DNA of 64,000 nt from the NCBI RefSeq assembly GCF_002925845.1, contig NZ_PDNI01000065.1:124001-188000 (forward strand), written 5' to 3'. Positions 34,686 to 44,231 of the stretch are shown piece after piece. The position numbers and the translations under genes are program-made. The notes beneath the pieces were generated by a model. It made no database searches. It was not told the origin of the DNA and worked only from the letters and a program-made list of their open reading frames with translations. This DNA comes from Roseovarius nitratireducens. Its GTDB lineage: Bacteria; Pseudomonadota; Alphaproteobacteria; Rhodobacterales; Rhodobacteraceae. Position 1 is the stretch's first letter; the number at the start of each line of letters is the position of its first letter.

Positions 34686-35132
34686 CTAGCTTCCGCCCGG
34701 TTCCTGGTAGACACCCTGCTCCTTGAGCGCGTCCACGACCTCCTTGGGCATGTAATCCTCGTCGTGCTTTGCGAGGATTTCGGACGCTTCAAAGACGCCA
34801 TCGCGCAACGAGCCGGTGCCGACCATGCCCTGGTTCTCGGCAAACAGATCGGGCAGGATGCCGGTAAAGGTGACCGGCACCGACGCGCCGCCATCGGTGA
34901 CGGCAAAGCGCACGGTCTCGCCCTCGCCGCGCCGGATGCTGCCCTCCTCGACCAGCCCGCCGATGCGAAACACCTCCGTCGGCGCGGGCGGCTCGGCGAC
35001 GACCTGGCTGGGCGAGCGGAAGAAATTGATGCCGTCGCGCATCCCGTAGCCGATAAGCGCGGTGGCCGCGATCAGCGCCAGCGCGGCAATGGCCACGACC
35101 TGGACACGGCGTTTCTTCTTGAGGGTTTTCAT
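34686..35132 (-). CDS. ccmE: Haem chaperone CcmE
   Basis: CcmE carries haem covalently to the CcmF/H lyase in the periplasm. The 148-residue protein has a single N-terminal membrane anchor (about 10-30, after K-K-K-R-R) and the haem-binding motif with His123 in L-A-K-H-D-E-D-Y, followed by M-P-K-E-V. The ATG at 35132 is preferred (AAGG nine bases upstream); a GTG three codons earlier would sit on the ribosome site. It follows argC by 15 bp, so argC and ccmE are probably co-transcribed. It is separated from ccmF by the GTA lysis pair. Confidence 0.95.
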   Translation of the reverse strand: MKTLKKKRRVQVVAIAALALIAATALIGYGMRDGINFFRSPSQVVAEPPAPTEVFRIGGLVEEGSIRRGEGETVRFAVTDGGASVPVTFTGILPDLFAENQGMVGTGSLRDGVFEASEILAKHDEDYMPKEVVDALKEQGVYQEPGGS

Positions 35133-35147
35133 GGGCTCCACCCTTCG

Positions 35148-36176
35148 TCAGGGAAAGACCGGGGCCAGCATCAGCCCTGCGGTCTCGGGCAGAGATAACA
35201 TCAGGTTGGCGTTTTGCAATGCCTGCCCGCTGCTACCTTTTGTCAGGTTATCAAGCGCCGCGATGACGATGGCGCGCCCCGGGCGCCGGTCGGCCACCAC
35301 CCCGACATGGCAGAAATTGCTGCCCCGGACGTGGCGCGTGCTGGGGGCCTCGCCAAGGGGGAGCACCTCGATGAACGGCTCGGAGCGGTAGGCGGCGGCG
35401 AGCGCCTCGTGGATCGCGCCCGCCTCGCCCCGCACGTAGCCCGTAGCGAGGATGCCGCGATTGGCCGGCACGAGGTGCGGCGTGAACTGAACCTGCACCG
35501 GCCGCCCGGCGATCCGGGAAAATTCCTGGTCGAACTCGCCCAGGTGCCGATGCGTGCCGCCCACCGCGTAGGCGTGATAGCCCTCGGAAAGCTCGGCATG
35601 GAGCAGGTTTTCCTTCAGGCTGCGCCCCGCCCCCGACACCCCGCATTTCAGATCGAGGATGATCTCGTCCAGGTCGATCAGCCCCGCGGCGATCAGCGGG
35701 CACAGCATGTATTGCCCCGTCGCCGCGTTGCACCCCGTCCCGGCCACCAGCCGCGCGGCGGCGATCTCATCGCGGTAGAACTCGGTCAGCCCATAGACCG
35801 CCTCTTTCTGCAACTCCGGCGCGGCATGGGGGTTGCCATACCATTTCTCGTAATCCGCCGGGTCCCGCAGCCGGAAATCCGCCGACAGGTCCACGATGCG
35901 CAGATCGCGTGGCAGCCTCGCGATCACCTCCTGGCTGGTCTTGTGCGGCAGCGCGCAAAAGCACAGGTCGATGCCGGAGAAATCAATGGCGTCGATGGTC
36001 ACGAGGTCGGGCAGGTCGAGATGGCGCAAGTGGGGAAACACAGCGCCCATCGCCTGCCCCGCCTTGGAATTGGCGGCAAGCGCCGCGATCTTGAGCGCGG
36101 GATGGGTGGCGATGAGCCGGACAAGCTCGGCCCCGGTATAGCCGGAAGCGCCGAGGATGGCGATCTTATGGGTCAT
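35148..36176 (-). CDS. argC: N-acetyl-gamma-glutamyl-phosphate reductase
   Basis: ArgC reduces N-acetylglutamyl phosphate to the semialdehyde in arginine synthesis. The 342-residue protein has the NADP loop [16 protein letters not shown], the catalytic Cys in G-T-G-C-N-A-A-T-G, and H-T-P type downstream segments ([12 protein letters not shown]). Length fits the common ~345-residue form. It is apart from argF and argD, which lie 8-10 kb away on the same strand, so arginine genes are dispersed here. Confidence 0.97.
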   Translation of the reverse strand: MTHKIAILGASGYTGAELVRLIATHPALKIAALAANSKAGQAMGAVFPHLRHLDLPDLVTIDAIDFSGIDLCFCALPHKTSQEVIARLPRDLRIVDLSADFRLRDPADYEKWYGNPHAAPELQKEAVYGLTEFYRDEIAAARLVAGTGCNAATGQYMLCPLIAAGLIDLDEIILDLKCGVSGAGRSLKENLLHAELSEGYHAYAVGGTHRHLGEFDQEFSRIAGRPVQVQFTPHLVPANRGILATGYVRGEAGAIHEALAAAYRSEPFIEVLPLGEAPSTRHVRGSNFCHVGVVADRRPGRAIVIAALDNLTKGSSGQALQNANLMLSLPETAGLMLAPVFP

Positions 36177-36210
36177 GTCGGTGTCCTCGCAGAGGATGGT
36201 CAGTCAGGGA

Positions 36211-37023
36211 TCAGGCGGGCTGGAACGCGATCTCTCGTCGCAGGAACTGCGTCGCGCGGCTCGAAACGCGCTTGGGATCGCCGGTGGTAAGAAATACCCC
36301 CTCTTCCCCCTGTCCCAGCTTGTCGGGATGGCGCCCGAGGTAATCGGCAAGGCTCGCCGCCACGAGGCTCGGTTGCGAATAGACCGACACCTCGGGGCCC
36401 AGTGCATCGCGGAATACCTCCTCGACCAGCGGGTAATGCGTGCAGCCCAGAACCGCCGCCTGCGGGTGCGGCATCTTGCGCTTGAGCGCGTCCACATGGG
36501 ACCGCACCAGCGCCTCGGCAAGGATCATGTCGCCTTCCTCGATGGCATCCACCACGCCGCCGCAGGCCTGCGCCTCGACATCCACGCCGATGGCACGAAA
36601 TGCCAGCTCGCGCTGGAACGCGCGGCTCGCCACCGTGGCGGGGGTCGCAAACAGCGCCACGTTGCTTACCGCCACCTCTCTGGGGGGGGAATTGTCGCCC
36701 CATTGCCGCTCGGTCAGCGCCTCAATCAGCGGGACAAAAACGCCCAGCACGCGCTTGCCCTGCGGTACCCACGCCTCCTGCATCCGGCGCAGGGCGGCCG
36801 CGGACGCGGTGTTGCACGCCAGGATCACAAGATCACAGCCCGCATCGAACAGCCGCGCCACACCGGACCTGGTCAGCTCATAAATGTCGTCGGCATCGCG
36901 CACCCCGTAGGGCGTGTGCGCGTTGTCGCCCAGATAGACCAACGGCACATCGGGCAGGCGCTTGTGCACCGCGTCCCAGACCGTCAGGCCGCCCAGCCCG
37001 CTGTCGAAAATTCCAACCGCCAT
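36211..37023 (-). CDS. murI: Glutamate racemase
   Basis: MurI makes D-glutamate for peptidoglycan. The 270-residue protein has the paired catalytic cysteines in A-C-N-T-A-S-A and G-C-T-H-Y-P-L, plus the N-terminal F-D-S-G-L-G-G. The start at 37023 (M-A-V-G-I-F-D-S-G) is the family start; 25 upstream in-frame residues are dropped. It lies 19 bp after the acyltransferase gene and 34 bp before argC, all on the same strand. Confidence 0.96.
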   Translation of the reverse strand: MAVGIFDSGLGGLTVWDAVHKRLPDVPLVYLGDNAHTPYGVRDADDIYELTRSGVARLFDAGCDLVILACNTASAAALRRMQEAWVPQGKRVLGVFVPLIEALTERQWGDNSPPREVAVSNVALFATPATVASRAFQRELAFRAIGVDVEAQACGGVVDAIEEGDMILAEALVRSHVDALKRKMPHPQAAVLGCTHYPLVEEVFRDALGPEVSVYSQPSLVAASLADYLGRHPDKLGQGEEGVFLTTGDPKRVSSRATQFLRREIAFQPA

Positions 37024-37042
37024 GAACCCGCCTCGAAAGAGA

Positions 37043-37906
37043 TCAGTCGAACTCGAACCCGATCTCGGAGGCCTCGACCGGGTCCGGCGACAACTCATAC
37101 GTCCTTTGGCGCAGGAACGCCATCAGCGATTTGGTGTCGCCCGCGAACCGGTCGAGCTCGGGGCGCGGGATCGGATTGCCAACCACCACCCGCACGGGGC
37201 TGTCCACGCGCGCCCTGAATTCCTTGATCAGCAGGCCCATCCGCAGGGTGGAATGCATGTGGCTCGCCAACTGGAACAGGCGGCTTGTATGGCCGTCGAA
37301 ATAAACCGGCACCACCGTGGCCGCGCTCTTGGCGATCATCCGCGCGGTAAAGCCGCGCCAGCCGGGGTCGAGCGGGCGCGAGAACGGCTTGGCCGAGGTG
37401 CTCACCGTGCCGCCGGGAAAGATGCCGATGGCCCCGCCCTGCCCGAGATACGAGAGCGCGTTCTTGCGCGTTGCGAGGTTAAGCGCCACGGCCTCCTTGG
37501 TTTCCTCGAAACTGATCGGCAGAATCACGCGGTCGAGGTCCTCGGCCTTGCGAAACACCTCGTGGGCAAGGATGCGGAAATCGCCCCGCGTGCGGCTCAG
37601 GATATGCCCCATCATCAGCCCGTCGAGAATACCGTAGGGGTGATTGGCGATCAGGATCAACGGCCCGTCGCGCGGGATGGTGTCGAGGCTGCCGCCGATG
37701 ACGTCGAGGCTCAGCCCGTAGCGCTCGACGATCACCTCCCAGAAATTGCGCCCCTGCGAAACCTCGCGCTCGTATCCTGCCGCCCGCTTTATCAGCCCGA
37801 TGCGGCCCGTCAGGTTCTCCATCGTGCGGATCATCGCGCGCCCGCCCTTGGTCTGGGCCGAGTAGGCATAGCTGATGTCGCGGGCGATATGGCGGGCTGG
37901 GCGCAT
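37043..37906 (-). CDS. Lysophospholipid acyltransferase family protein
   Basis: The 287-residue protein has the PlsC-type acyltransferase motifs: N-H-P-Y-G-I-L-D-G (HX4D, here His-x4-Asp) and, further on, I-F-P-G-G-T-V-S, with a third in V-V-P-V-Y-F. It has no strong membrane helix, suggesting peripheral attachment. Such enzymes acylate lysophosphatidic acid or lyso-ornithine lipid; which one cannot be told. A run of three CATGAC repeats lies in its upstream region. It probably heads a unit with murI. Confidence 0.85.
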   Translation of the reverse strand: MRPARHIARDISYAYSAQTKGGRAMIRTMENLTGRIGLIKRAAGYEREVSQGRNFWEVIVERYGLSLDVIGGSLDTIPRDGPLILIANHPYGILDGLMMGHILSRTRGDFRILAHEVFRKAEDLDRVILPISFEETKEAVALNLATRKNALSYLGQGGAIGIFPGGTVSTSAKPFSRPLDPGWRGFTARMIAKSAATVVPVYFDGHTSRLFQLASHMHSTLRMGLLIKEFRARVDSPVRVVVGNPIPRPELDRFAGDTKSLMAFLRQRTYELSPDPVEASEIGFEFD

Positions 37907-37953
37907 GGGCTGTCCTGGTCTGAGTCGCGCGTGGGCTACGTTTACGCGACGCT

Positions 37954-37983
37954 CATGACCAGATCACATGACAGTATCATGAC
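37954..37983. repeat. Three CATGAC repeats upstream of the acyltransferase gene
   Basis: CATGAC occurs at 37954-37959, 37967-37972 and 37978-37983 (spacing 13 and 11 bp), about 50-75 bp before the acyltransferase start. Roughly helical-turn spacing suggests a protein-binding array; no known regulator matches. Confidence 0.35.
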
Positions 37984-37985
37984 GC

Positions 37986-40900
37986 TCACTCCGCCGCCCG
38001 CGCCAGGTCGCCACCCCCCGCGCGGATCGCGGCCAGCAACTCCTCGCGCCGCTTTTCGGCCTTGGCGGCATTGGCCTCCTTCACCGGGCCGAAACCGCGG
38101 ATGGAAAGCGGAAGCTCCGCCAGCGCGATGATCGCGTCGCGGGTGGCCGCATCGAGCTTGGGCAGCACCTCCGCCATGTCGGCCTCGTATTGACGGATGA
38201 GCGCGCGCTCCATTTTCCGCTCAGCACTGCGCCCGAACGGATCGAAGGGCGTACCGCGCAAGCGTTTCAGCGGTGCCAGCACGCGAAACGCGCGCAGCAT
38301 CCACGGTCCGAACTCACGCTTCTTGGGGCGCCCGTCGGGGCCGGTTTGCGACAGGATTGGCGGGGCGAGGTGGAATTTCATCGTGAAATCACCGCCGAAC
38401 TCGGCCCGCGCCTTTTCCGCCGTTTCCAGATGCAGCCGCGCGACCTCGTACTCGTCCTTGTAGGCCAGCAGCTTGTGATAACCCGTGGCCACCGCTTCGC
38501 GCACGCCCTCATCCGCGATGCCGTCCACCAGCTTGCGGTAACGTTTCGCCAACCGCTTGCCCTGATAAGCGGTCAGGTGGTCGGCGCGATACGCGATCCT
38601 TTCCTCCAGGCTCTTGGGCTTTTCCATCACAGAGGGCGTGGCCAAACGCGCCGCCTCGTCGGGCGCGTGCGCCGCCCAGCGGCCCACCTCGAAGGCGCGC
38701 AAGTTGGCATCGACCGCCGCGCCGTTCAGGCGGATCGCCTCGGCGATGGCCTCGTGGCTCAGCGGGATCAGCCCGCGCTGCCACGCCGCGCCGAACACCA
38801 TCATGTTGGAATAGATCGAGTCGCCCATCACCGCCTTGGCCAGCTCCGTGGCATCGAAGAGCTGCACATCCTCGCGCAGCCGCGCCTCGAGCGCCAGTTG
38901 CAGCCGGTCAGCGGGCAGGCGGAACTCGGGCTGCCGGGTGAAATCGCCGGTGATGATCTCGTGGCTGTTGACCACTGCCCCCGTGCGCCCGGAACGCGTC
39001 AGCCCCAGCGTCTTGGCCCCCGCGGACACCACCAGATCGCCGCCAATGAGCGCATCCGCCTCGCCGGTGGCGACGCGGATAGCGCTGATATCGCCCGGTT
39101 TCTCGGCGATGCGGCAATGGATATGCACCGCGCCGCCCTTCTGCGCGAGGCCGGCCATCTCCATCATGCCCGCGCCCTTGCCGTCGATCTGCGCCGCCTG
39201 CGCGAGGATCGCGCCGACCGTGACGACCCCGGTGCCGCCCACCCCGGTGATCACCACGTTATGCGTGCCGTCGATCGCGGGCAGCGTGGGCGCGGGCATC
39301 TCGGGCAGGTTCAGATCGGCGGTGCTGTCCTTGCGCGGTTTCGCCCCTTCCAGCGTGACGAAGGACGGGCAGAACCCCTTGAGGCAGGAAAAATCCTTGT
39401 TGCAGCTTGACTGATCAATCGCCCGCTTGCGGCCCAGCTCCGTCTCGACGGGCACGATGGCCACGCAGTTCGACTGCACCCCGCAATCGCCGCACCCCTC
39501 GCACACGTCGGTGTTGATGAACACGCGGCGGTCGGGGTCGGGGAACTTGCCGCGCTTGCGGCGGCGCCGCTTCTCGGCGGCGCAGGTCTGGATGTAGAGG
39601 ATGACACTGACGCCCTCGACCTGTGCCAGCCGCTCCTGCACCGCCATCAGATCGGAGCGTTCCGCGAATTCGATGCCTTGCGGGAAGGCCTTGGGATCAA
39701 CATCCTCCTTCTCGTCATAAACGACCGCCAGATGCTTCACCCCCATCGCCCGCAGCTCTGCCGCGATCTGCGGCGCATCCAGCCCGCCATCGTTGGCCTG
39801 CCCGCCGGTCATCGCCACCGCGTCGTTGTAGAGGATCTTGTAGGTCATCGTCGTACCCGCGGCGAGCGCCGCGCGGATGGCCTGCACCCCGGAATGGTTA
39901 TAGGTGCCGTCACCGAGGTTCTGAAACACATGCCCCCGCTTGGAAAACGGCGCCTCCCCGATCCAGTTGGCCCCCTCGCCACCCATATGGGTGAACCCGG
40001 TGGTCTCGCGGTCCATCCACTGCACCATGTAGTGACAGCCGATCCCGGCATAGGCGCGGGCCCCCTCGGGCAGCCGGGTCGAGGAATTGTGCGGGCACCC
40101 GGCACAGAAATACGGCAGCCGCGTCGCGATCTCCTCGGCATTGTCGCCGGCGCGCGCCTCCGAGAGCGACGCAAGCCCTGCCTTGATCCGGTCGGTGCCG
40201 CGCCCCTCCTCGATCAGGATGCCGCCCAGTTTCTCGGCGATCCAGATCGGATCAAGCGCGCCGCGCGTCGGGAATAGCTCTTCGCGATGCATGCCGCCCG
40301 CGCCGCCCTTGTACCAGCCATAGACGCGCCGCCCGCGACGATCGTCGAAAATCGCCTCCTTGATCTGCACCTCGATCAGCTTGCGCTTTTCCTCGACCAC
40401 CACGATCAGGTCGAGCCCCTCGGCCCAGTCATGAAACCCCTGCATGTCCAGCGGAAAGACCTGCCCGACCTTGTAGGTGGTGATCCCCAGCCGCTCGCAC
40501 TCGGCCTCGTCGATGCCCAGCAACGCCAGCGCGTGCACCAGATCGAGCCAGTTCTTGCCCGCCGCGACAAAGCCGATCTTGGCGCCCGGCTTGCCCCACA
40601 TGCGCTTGTCCATGCCGTTGGCATGGCTGAACGCCTCTGCGGCAAAGCGCTTGAAGTCGATCATTCGCGTTTCCTGCGCATGCGGCGTGTCGATCAGCCG
40701 GATGTTCAGCCCACCCTCGGGCATTGGAAACTCCGGCGTCACGATCTGCACCCGGTCGGGGCGGCCATCGACCACCGCCGTCGCCTCGACCGTGTCCTTC
40801 ATCGTCTTGAGGCCGACCCAGACCCCGGCAAACCGGCTCAGCGCATAGCCGTAGATGCCGTAATCGATGATCTCCTGCACGCCCGCGGGGCTGACCACCG

Positions 40901-41405
40901 GCATGTAGGCATCCACGAGCGCCCATTCGCTCTGGTGCAGCACGGTCGAGGATTCGCCGGTATGGTCGTCGCCCATCGCCATCAGCACGCCGCCCTTGGG
41001 CGCGGTGCCTGCCATGTTGGCGTGGCGCATCACGTCGCCCGAGCGGTCCACGCCGGGGCCCTTGCCGTACCACAGGCCAAACACGCCGTCATACTTCCCC
41101 TCGCCGCGCAACTCCGCCTGCTGCGTGCCCCACAGCGCGGTGGCCGCGAGATCCTCGTTGAGCCCTGCCTGAAAGCGGATGTCAGATTCGCGCAGCAGTT
41201 TTTCGGCGCGCGTCATCTGCATGTCCACCGCGCCCAGCGGCGAGCCGCGATAGCCCGTGACATACCCGGCAGTATTCAACCCCGCCGCCCGGTCGCGTGC
41301 CTTCTGCATCAGCATCAGCCGCACCAACGCCTGCGTGCCATTGAGAAGAACCGGCGATTTCTCCAGATCGAAGCGATCGTCGAGCGAAACCTTCTGCATC
41401 GTCAT
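37986..41405 (-). CDS. Fused indolepyruvate:ferredoxin oxidoreductase (IorA-IorB type)
   Basis: The 1139-residue protein joins the parts of an indolepyruvate/2-oxoacid ferredoxin oxidoreductase. There is an N-terminal pyrimidine-binding TPP domain (G-Y-R-G-S-P-L-G), and a TPP/Mg domain in the centre (G-I-G-C-H-Y-M-V-Q-W, G-D-G-T-Y-N-H-S-G). A cysteine-rich Fe-S stretch follows (C-E-G-C-G-D-C-G-V-Q-S-N-C), then a gamma domain at about 800-1000 (G-V-G-G-T-G-V-V-T-V-G). It oxidatively decarboxylates aryl- or branched-chain 2-oxo acids to acyl-CoA with ferredoxin. Fused forms are typical of aerobic Proteobacteria. GGAGG precedes the ATG at 41405. Divergent LysR gene and a palindrome suggest control by that regulator. 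Confidence 0.93.
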   Translation of the reverse strand: MTMQKVSLDDRFDLEKSPVLLNGTQALVRLMLMQKARDRAAGLNTAGYVTGYRGSPLGAVDMQMTRAEKLLRESDIRFQAGLNEDLAATALWGTQQAELRGEGKYDGVFGLWYGKGPGVDRSGDVMRHANMAGTAPKGGVLMAMGDDHTGESSTVLHQSEWALVDAYMPVVSPAGVQEIIDYGIYGYALSRFAGVWVGLKTMKDTVEATAVVDGRPDRVQIVTPEFPMPEGGLNIRLIDTPHAQETRMIDFKRFAAEAFSHANGMDKRMWGKPGAKIGFVAAGKNWLDLVHALALLGIDEAECERLGITTYKVGQVFPLDMQGFHDWAEGLDLIVVVEEKRKLIEVQIKEAIFDDRRGRRVYGWYKGGAGGMHREELFPTRGALDPIWIAEKLGGILIEEGRGTDRIKAGLASLSEARAGDNAEEIATRLPYFCAGCPHNSSTRLPEGARAYAGIGCHYMVQWMDRETTGFTHMGGEGANWIGEAPFSKRGHVFQNLGDGTYNHSGVQAIRAALAAGTTMTYKILYNDAVAMTGGQANDGGLDAPQIAAELRAMGVKHLAVVYDEKEDVDPKAFPQGIEFAERSDLMAVQERLAQVEGVSVILYIQTCAAEKRRRRKRGKFPDPDRRVFINTDVCEGCGDCGVQSNCVAIVPVETELGRKRAIDQSSCNKDFSCLKGFCPSFVTLEGAKPRKDSTADLNLPEMPAPTLPAIDGTHNVVITGVGGTGVVTVGAILAQAAQIDGKGAGMMEMAGLAQKGGAVHIHCRIAEKPGDISAIRVATGEADALIGGDLVVSAGAKTLGLTRSGRTGAVVNSHEIITGDFTRQPEFRLPADRLQLALEARLREDVQLFDATELAKAVMGDSIYSNMMVFGAAWQRGLIPLSHEAIAEAIRLNGAAVDANLRAFEVGRWAAHAPDEAARLATPSVMEKPKSLEERIAYRADHLTAYQGKRLAKRYRKLVDGIADEGVREAVATGYHKLLAYKDEYEVARLHLETAEKARAEFGGDFTMKFHLAPPILSQTGPDGRPKKREFGPWMLRAFRVLAPLKRLRGTPFDPFGRSAERKMERALIRQYEADMAEVLPKLDAATRDAIIALAELPLSIRGFGPVKEANAAKAEKRREELLAAIRAGGGDLARAAE

Positions 41406-41450
41406 GTCGCGCCTCCCTTCCTGAGAGCTAGGTCTCAATATAGGGTAATA

Positions 41451-41473
41451 ATAGGTCATAATTTGTGACCTAT
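41451..41473. promoter_or_regulatory. 8-bp inverted repeat, likely LysR operator between iorAB and lysR
   Basis: ATAGGTCA-TAATTTG-TGACCTAT is a perfect 8-bp dyad with a 7-bp spacer, matching the T-N11-A logic of LysR-type sites (T-N11-A fits within it). It lies 46 bp from the iorAB start and 100 bp from the LysR gene start in the AT-rich divergent region. Confidence 0.75.
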
Positions 41474-41572
41474 AAAGCGGAATTTCATAAAAAGATCGTG
41501 CTCTTGCTATCGCCGTAACGGGATTTTCTGCTATTACGTCACGAGTGCTGATACTTTTCGGATTAGAGCGCA

Positions 41573-42466
41573 ATGGACTGGGATAAACTCAGAATCTTTC
41601 ACGCGGTGGCGGATGCCGGGAGCCTGACCCATGCTGGCGACCTGCTGCACCTGTCCCAATCGGCGGTCTCCCGCCAAATCCGCGCGCTCGAGGATTCGCT
41701 CAGCGCGACGCTGTTTCACCGTCACGCGCGCGGCCTGATTCTCACCGAGCAGGGCGAACTGCTGTTCGACGCCACCCGCGCGATGATGAAGCGGCTCGAA
41801 GCGGCGACCGCACGCATCCGCGACAGCGAGGAAGAGGTGTTTGGCGAGTTGCGCGTGACCACCACCACCGGCTTCGGCACGCTCTGGCTCGCGCCGCGGC
41901 TACCCAAGCTCTACGAGAAGTATCCCGATCTCAAGATCGACCTGATGCTAGAGGAGCGCGTGCTCGACCTGCCGATGCGCGAGGCCGATATCGCCATCCG
42001 CATGAAGGAACCGAGCCAGGCCGACCTGATCCGCAAGCGGCTGATGACGGTGCACATGTGCCTGTTTGCCACGGAAAGCTACGTGGAGAAACGCGGCATG
42101 CCGGAAAATCAAGAGGCGCTGACCGGCCACCGGCTGATCTGCCAGAACCCGCGCTCCGCGCAGGTCGGGGCCGCGGCGACGCTGGTCAGCGAGCTGATGA
42201 CCAACGACATCTCTTCGCTGCTCACGGTCAACAACTATTTTGGTGTGCTTCAGGGCGTGCTCCACGATCTCGGCATCGGCGTGCTGCCAGATTACCTCAG
42301 CCACGATTTCCCGCAGCTCGTTCGTGTCCTGCCGGAATTTACCTCGACGGCCGTGCCGGTATTTCTCGCCTACCCGGAAGAATTGCGGCAATCCAAGCGT
42401 GTATCCGCCTTCCGCGATTTCGTGCAGCAGGAGATCGTCGCCTATCGCCGCAGCCTGCGCGAGTGA
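41573..42466 (+). CDS. LysR-family transcriptional regulator
   Basis: The 297-residue protein has the N-terminal LysR winged helix (M-D-W-D-K-L-R-I-F-H-A-V-A-D-A-G-S-L-T-H-A, then L-S-Q-S-A-V-S-R-Q-I-R-A-L-E) and a C-terminal co-inducer domain. It is divergent from the fused iorAB gene with a strong dyad between them, so it most likely controls that gene in response to an aromatic or branched-chain 2-oxo acid; the ligand is inference. Confidence 0.94.
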   Translation: MDWDKLRIFHAVADAGSLTHAGDLLHLSQSAVSRQIRALEDSLSATLFHRHARGLILTEQGELLFDATRAMMKRLEAATARIRDSEEEVFGELRVTTTTGFGTLWLAPRLPKLYEKYPDLKIDLMLEERVLDLPMREADIAIRMKEPSQADLIRKRLMTVHMCLFATESYVEKRGMPENQEALTGHRLICQNPRSAQVGAAATLVSELMTNDISSLLTVNNYFGVLQGVLHDLGIGVLPDYLSHDFPQLVRVLPEFTSTAVPVFLAYPEELRQSKRVSAFRDFVQQEIVAYRRSLRE

Positions 42467-42612
42467 CCCCCACGCCTGACCGCGCGGACCAGCCCCAAAT
42501 CCGCGTGACCGGATCGTAATCACCCCGCCCAGCCAGCAGGCAGTTCCGGTACTAGATATGCGCTCGCATCATACCGGCCATGTTGCACATGCGGCATTAT
42601 TGACCTTGATCG

Positions 42613-42656
42613 CGCCCGGCACCGTCATTATTTCCCAATCATGACGGTGCCGGGCG
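42613..42656 (+). promoter_or_regulatory. 16-bp perfect inverted repeat
   Basis: CGCCCGGCACCGTCAT (42613-42628) and ATGACGGTGCCGGGCG (42641-42656) form a perfect 16-bp stem with a 12-nt loop. It begins 147 bp after the LysR stop and is followed by the motif and terminator of small RNA B. It could be a structured 5' domain, an operator, or a read-through terminator remnant. Confidence 0.75.
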
Positions 42657-42722
42657 AAAGCCTATCACCCTCATACCTCCCTGTTGGACTATGGCCGAGC
42701 TTAGTGCTCGGCCTTTTTTTTG
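42630..42722 (+). ncRNA. Candidate small RNA B with anti-Shine-Dalgarno-like CCUCCC motif
   Basis: The plus strand has TTGACCTTGATC (42600-42611), the long dyad, ACCTCCCTGTTGGACT (42675-42690, identical to candidate A), and then a strong terminator. No open frame fits. The motif CCUCCC complements GGGAGG ribosome sites, several of which occur in this window (for example before iorAB, the TRAP binding protein and gltA). The 5' end is uncertain: if a promoter lies at the TTGACC, the left dyad arm is not transcribed; otherwise transcription starts earlier or the RNA is cut from the LysR 3' UTR. Confidence 0.55.
42693..42722 (+). terminator. Strong Rho-independent terminator
   Basis: GGCCGAGC-TTAGT-GCTCGGCC (42693-42713) is followed by eight T residues, the clearest terminator in the window. 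It works only in the plus direction and ends small RNA B and/or LysR transcripts. Confidence 0.95.
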
Positions 42723-42760
42723 CGCTGCACATTCTCCGGGCAGGGCCGCCTGCGCCAGCG

Positions 42761-44161
42761 TCAGTCCCACCACGGTCCGTGATGGCGCCCCGGCTGCCCC
42801 AGCCGCTCGAACCCGTGATGACCGAACCGGTCGCGCTGCGCCTGTATCAGCCCCGCGGTTCCATGTCCGTGGCGCATCGTGTCATACCACGCCAGCGCCG
42901 CCGAAAGTGCAGGCACCGGATGGCCCGCATGGACCGCCTCGGCCACCACCTGCCGCAGTGCTGGCAGATGCCTGACCAGGCGCTCCGCGAAGCCGGGCGC
43001 GAGAAGCAGCTCGCCCTCCGGCGCACCCGCGGCAAAGGCACCGGCGATATCGTCGAGCAGATCGGCACGAATGATGCAGCCCGCCCGCCAGATCCGCGCG
43101 ATCACCTCCGGCTCCAACGCCCAGCCGTGCTCTTCCGACGCCGCCGCGATCACCCGGAACCCCTGTGCATAGGCCAGCAGGCGCGCGGCGAGGAACGCCT
43201 CGGCCAGTGTCTCCGGTGTGGCAACGATCGCGCCTGCGGCACCGCCCAGCACCGCCTCGGCCGCCTGCCGCACTTCCTTTTCCGAGGACCAGCTTCGCGC
43301 GCCCACCGCCGCCTCGATCACACTGGCCGACTGTCCCAGCCGCAGGGCCTCGATCACCGTCCAGCGCCCGGTGCCCTTCTGCCCCGCCGCGTCCTTGATG
43401 ACGTCGACCACCGGATGCCCCGTCTGCGGGTCGCGCGCGGCCAGCACCTCGGCGGTTATCTCCACGAGGAACGAGCGCAGCGGCCCCGCGTTCCATGTCT
43501 CGAACAGCGTCCCGATCTCGGGCGGCGACAGCCCCGCGCCGCCGCGCAACAGGCCGTATATCTCCGCGATGATCTGCATGTCGGCATACTCGATGCCGTT
43601 ATGCACGGTCTTGACGAAATGGCCGGCGCCATCGGGGCCCAGATGCGCCACGCATGGGCTGCCCTCGTGCCGGGCGGCAATGGCGGTGAGGATGGGGGCG
43701 ATCCGCTGCCATGCCTCGCGGGGGCCGCCCACCATCATCGACGGGCCGGTGCGCGCGCCCGCCTCGCCGCCCGAGACGCCGAGACCGACGTAATACCGAC
43801 GCGATACCGACAATTCCTGCGCCCGTCTCCTCGTGTCGTGGAAATCGGCGTTGCCGCCGTCGATCACGATATCGCCGGGCGCCAGCAACGGGTCGATCTC
43901 GCGCAGCATCGCGTCCATCGGAGCACCCGAGGGAATCATGAATAGGATGACGCGGGGACACTCCAACGCGGCGACGAAATCCGCAAGGTTTTCATGGGGA
44001 TACAGTCGATCCGCCAGCCCCCCCGCCTCGTCGATGAAGGGCGCGATCCACTCGGCCTCGCGGTTGCTCACGGCCACGTCAAAGCCCTTTTCGGCCACGT
44101 TCAGCGCCAGCGCGCTGCCCATCGTGCCGAGGCCGTATATGCCGATCCTCGCGCTGGCCAT
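42761..44161 (-). CDS. gnd: 6-phosphogluconate dehydrogenase (decarboxylating)
   Basis: Gnd converts 6-phosphogluconate to ribulose-5-phosphate with NADP+ reduction. The 466-residue protein has the Rossmann start I-G-I-Y-G-L-G-T-M-G, I-D-G-G-N-A-D-F, V-S-G-G-E-A-G-A-R and the catalytic segment H-F-V-K-T-V-H-N-G-I-E-Y containing the conserved Lys, His-Asn and Glu. Length equals the classical long form. One substitution (E-A for E-E in V-S-G-G-E-x) does not touch known catalytic residues. GGAGAGGGG precedes the ATG at 44161. In Rhodobacteraceae sugars usually go through the Entner-Doudoroff route, so this may serve pentose/NADPH supply. Confidence 0.95.
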   Translation of the reverse strand: MASARIGIYGLGTMGSALALNVAEKGFDVAVSNREAEWIAPFIDEAGGLADRLYPHENLADFVAALECPRVILFMIPSGAPMDAMLREIDPLLAPGDIVIDGGNADFHDTRRRAQELSVSRRYYVGLGVSGGEAGARTGPSMMVGGPREAWQRIAPILTAIAARHEGSPCVAHLGPDGAGHFVKTVHNGIEYADMQIIAEIYGLLRGGAGLSPPEIGTLFETWNAGPLRSFLVEITAEVLAARDPQTGHPVVDVIKDAAGQKGTGRWTVIEALRLGQSASVIEAAVGARSWSSEKEVRQAAEAVLGGAAGAIVATPETLAEAFLAARLLAYAQGFRVIAAASEEHGWALEPEVIARIWRAGCIIRADLLDDIAGAFAAGAPEGELLLAPGFAERLVRHLPALRQVVAEAVHAGHPVPALSAALAWYDTMRHGHGTAGLIQAQRDRFGHHGFERLGQPGRHHGPWWD

Positions 44162-44231
44162 CCCCTCTCCGATACCGCTAACGGATAGGTCTAACCCTAG
44201 GCGCTGACACAAGAAAATGCAAGCACGCCCC

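Noticed and set aside
42761-44161. gnd as an inactive paralogue because of E-A in place of E-E in the V-S-G-G-E-x motif
   Set aside because: The catalytic Lys, His-Asn and Glu-Tyr segment is intact and the length is full; one conservative-region change is not enough.
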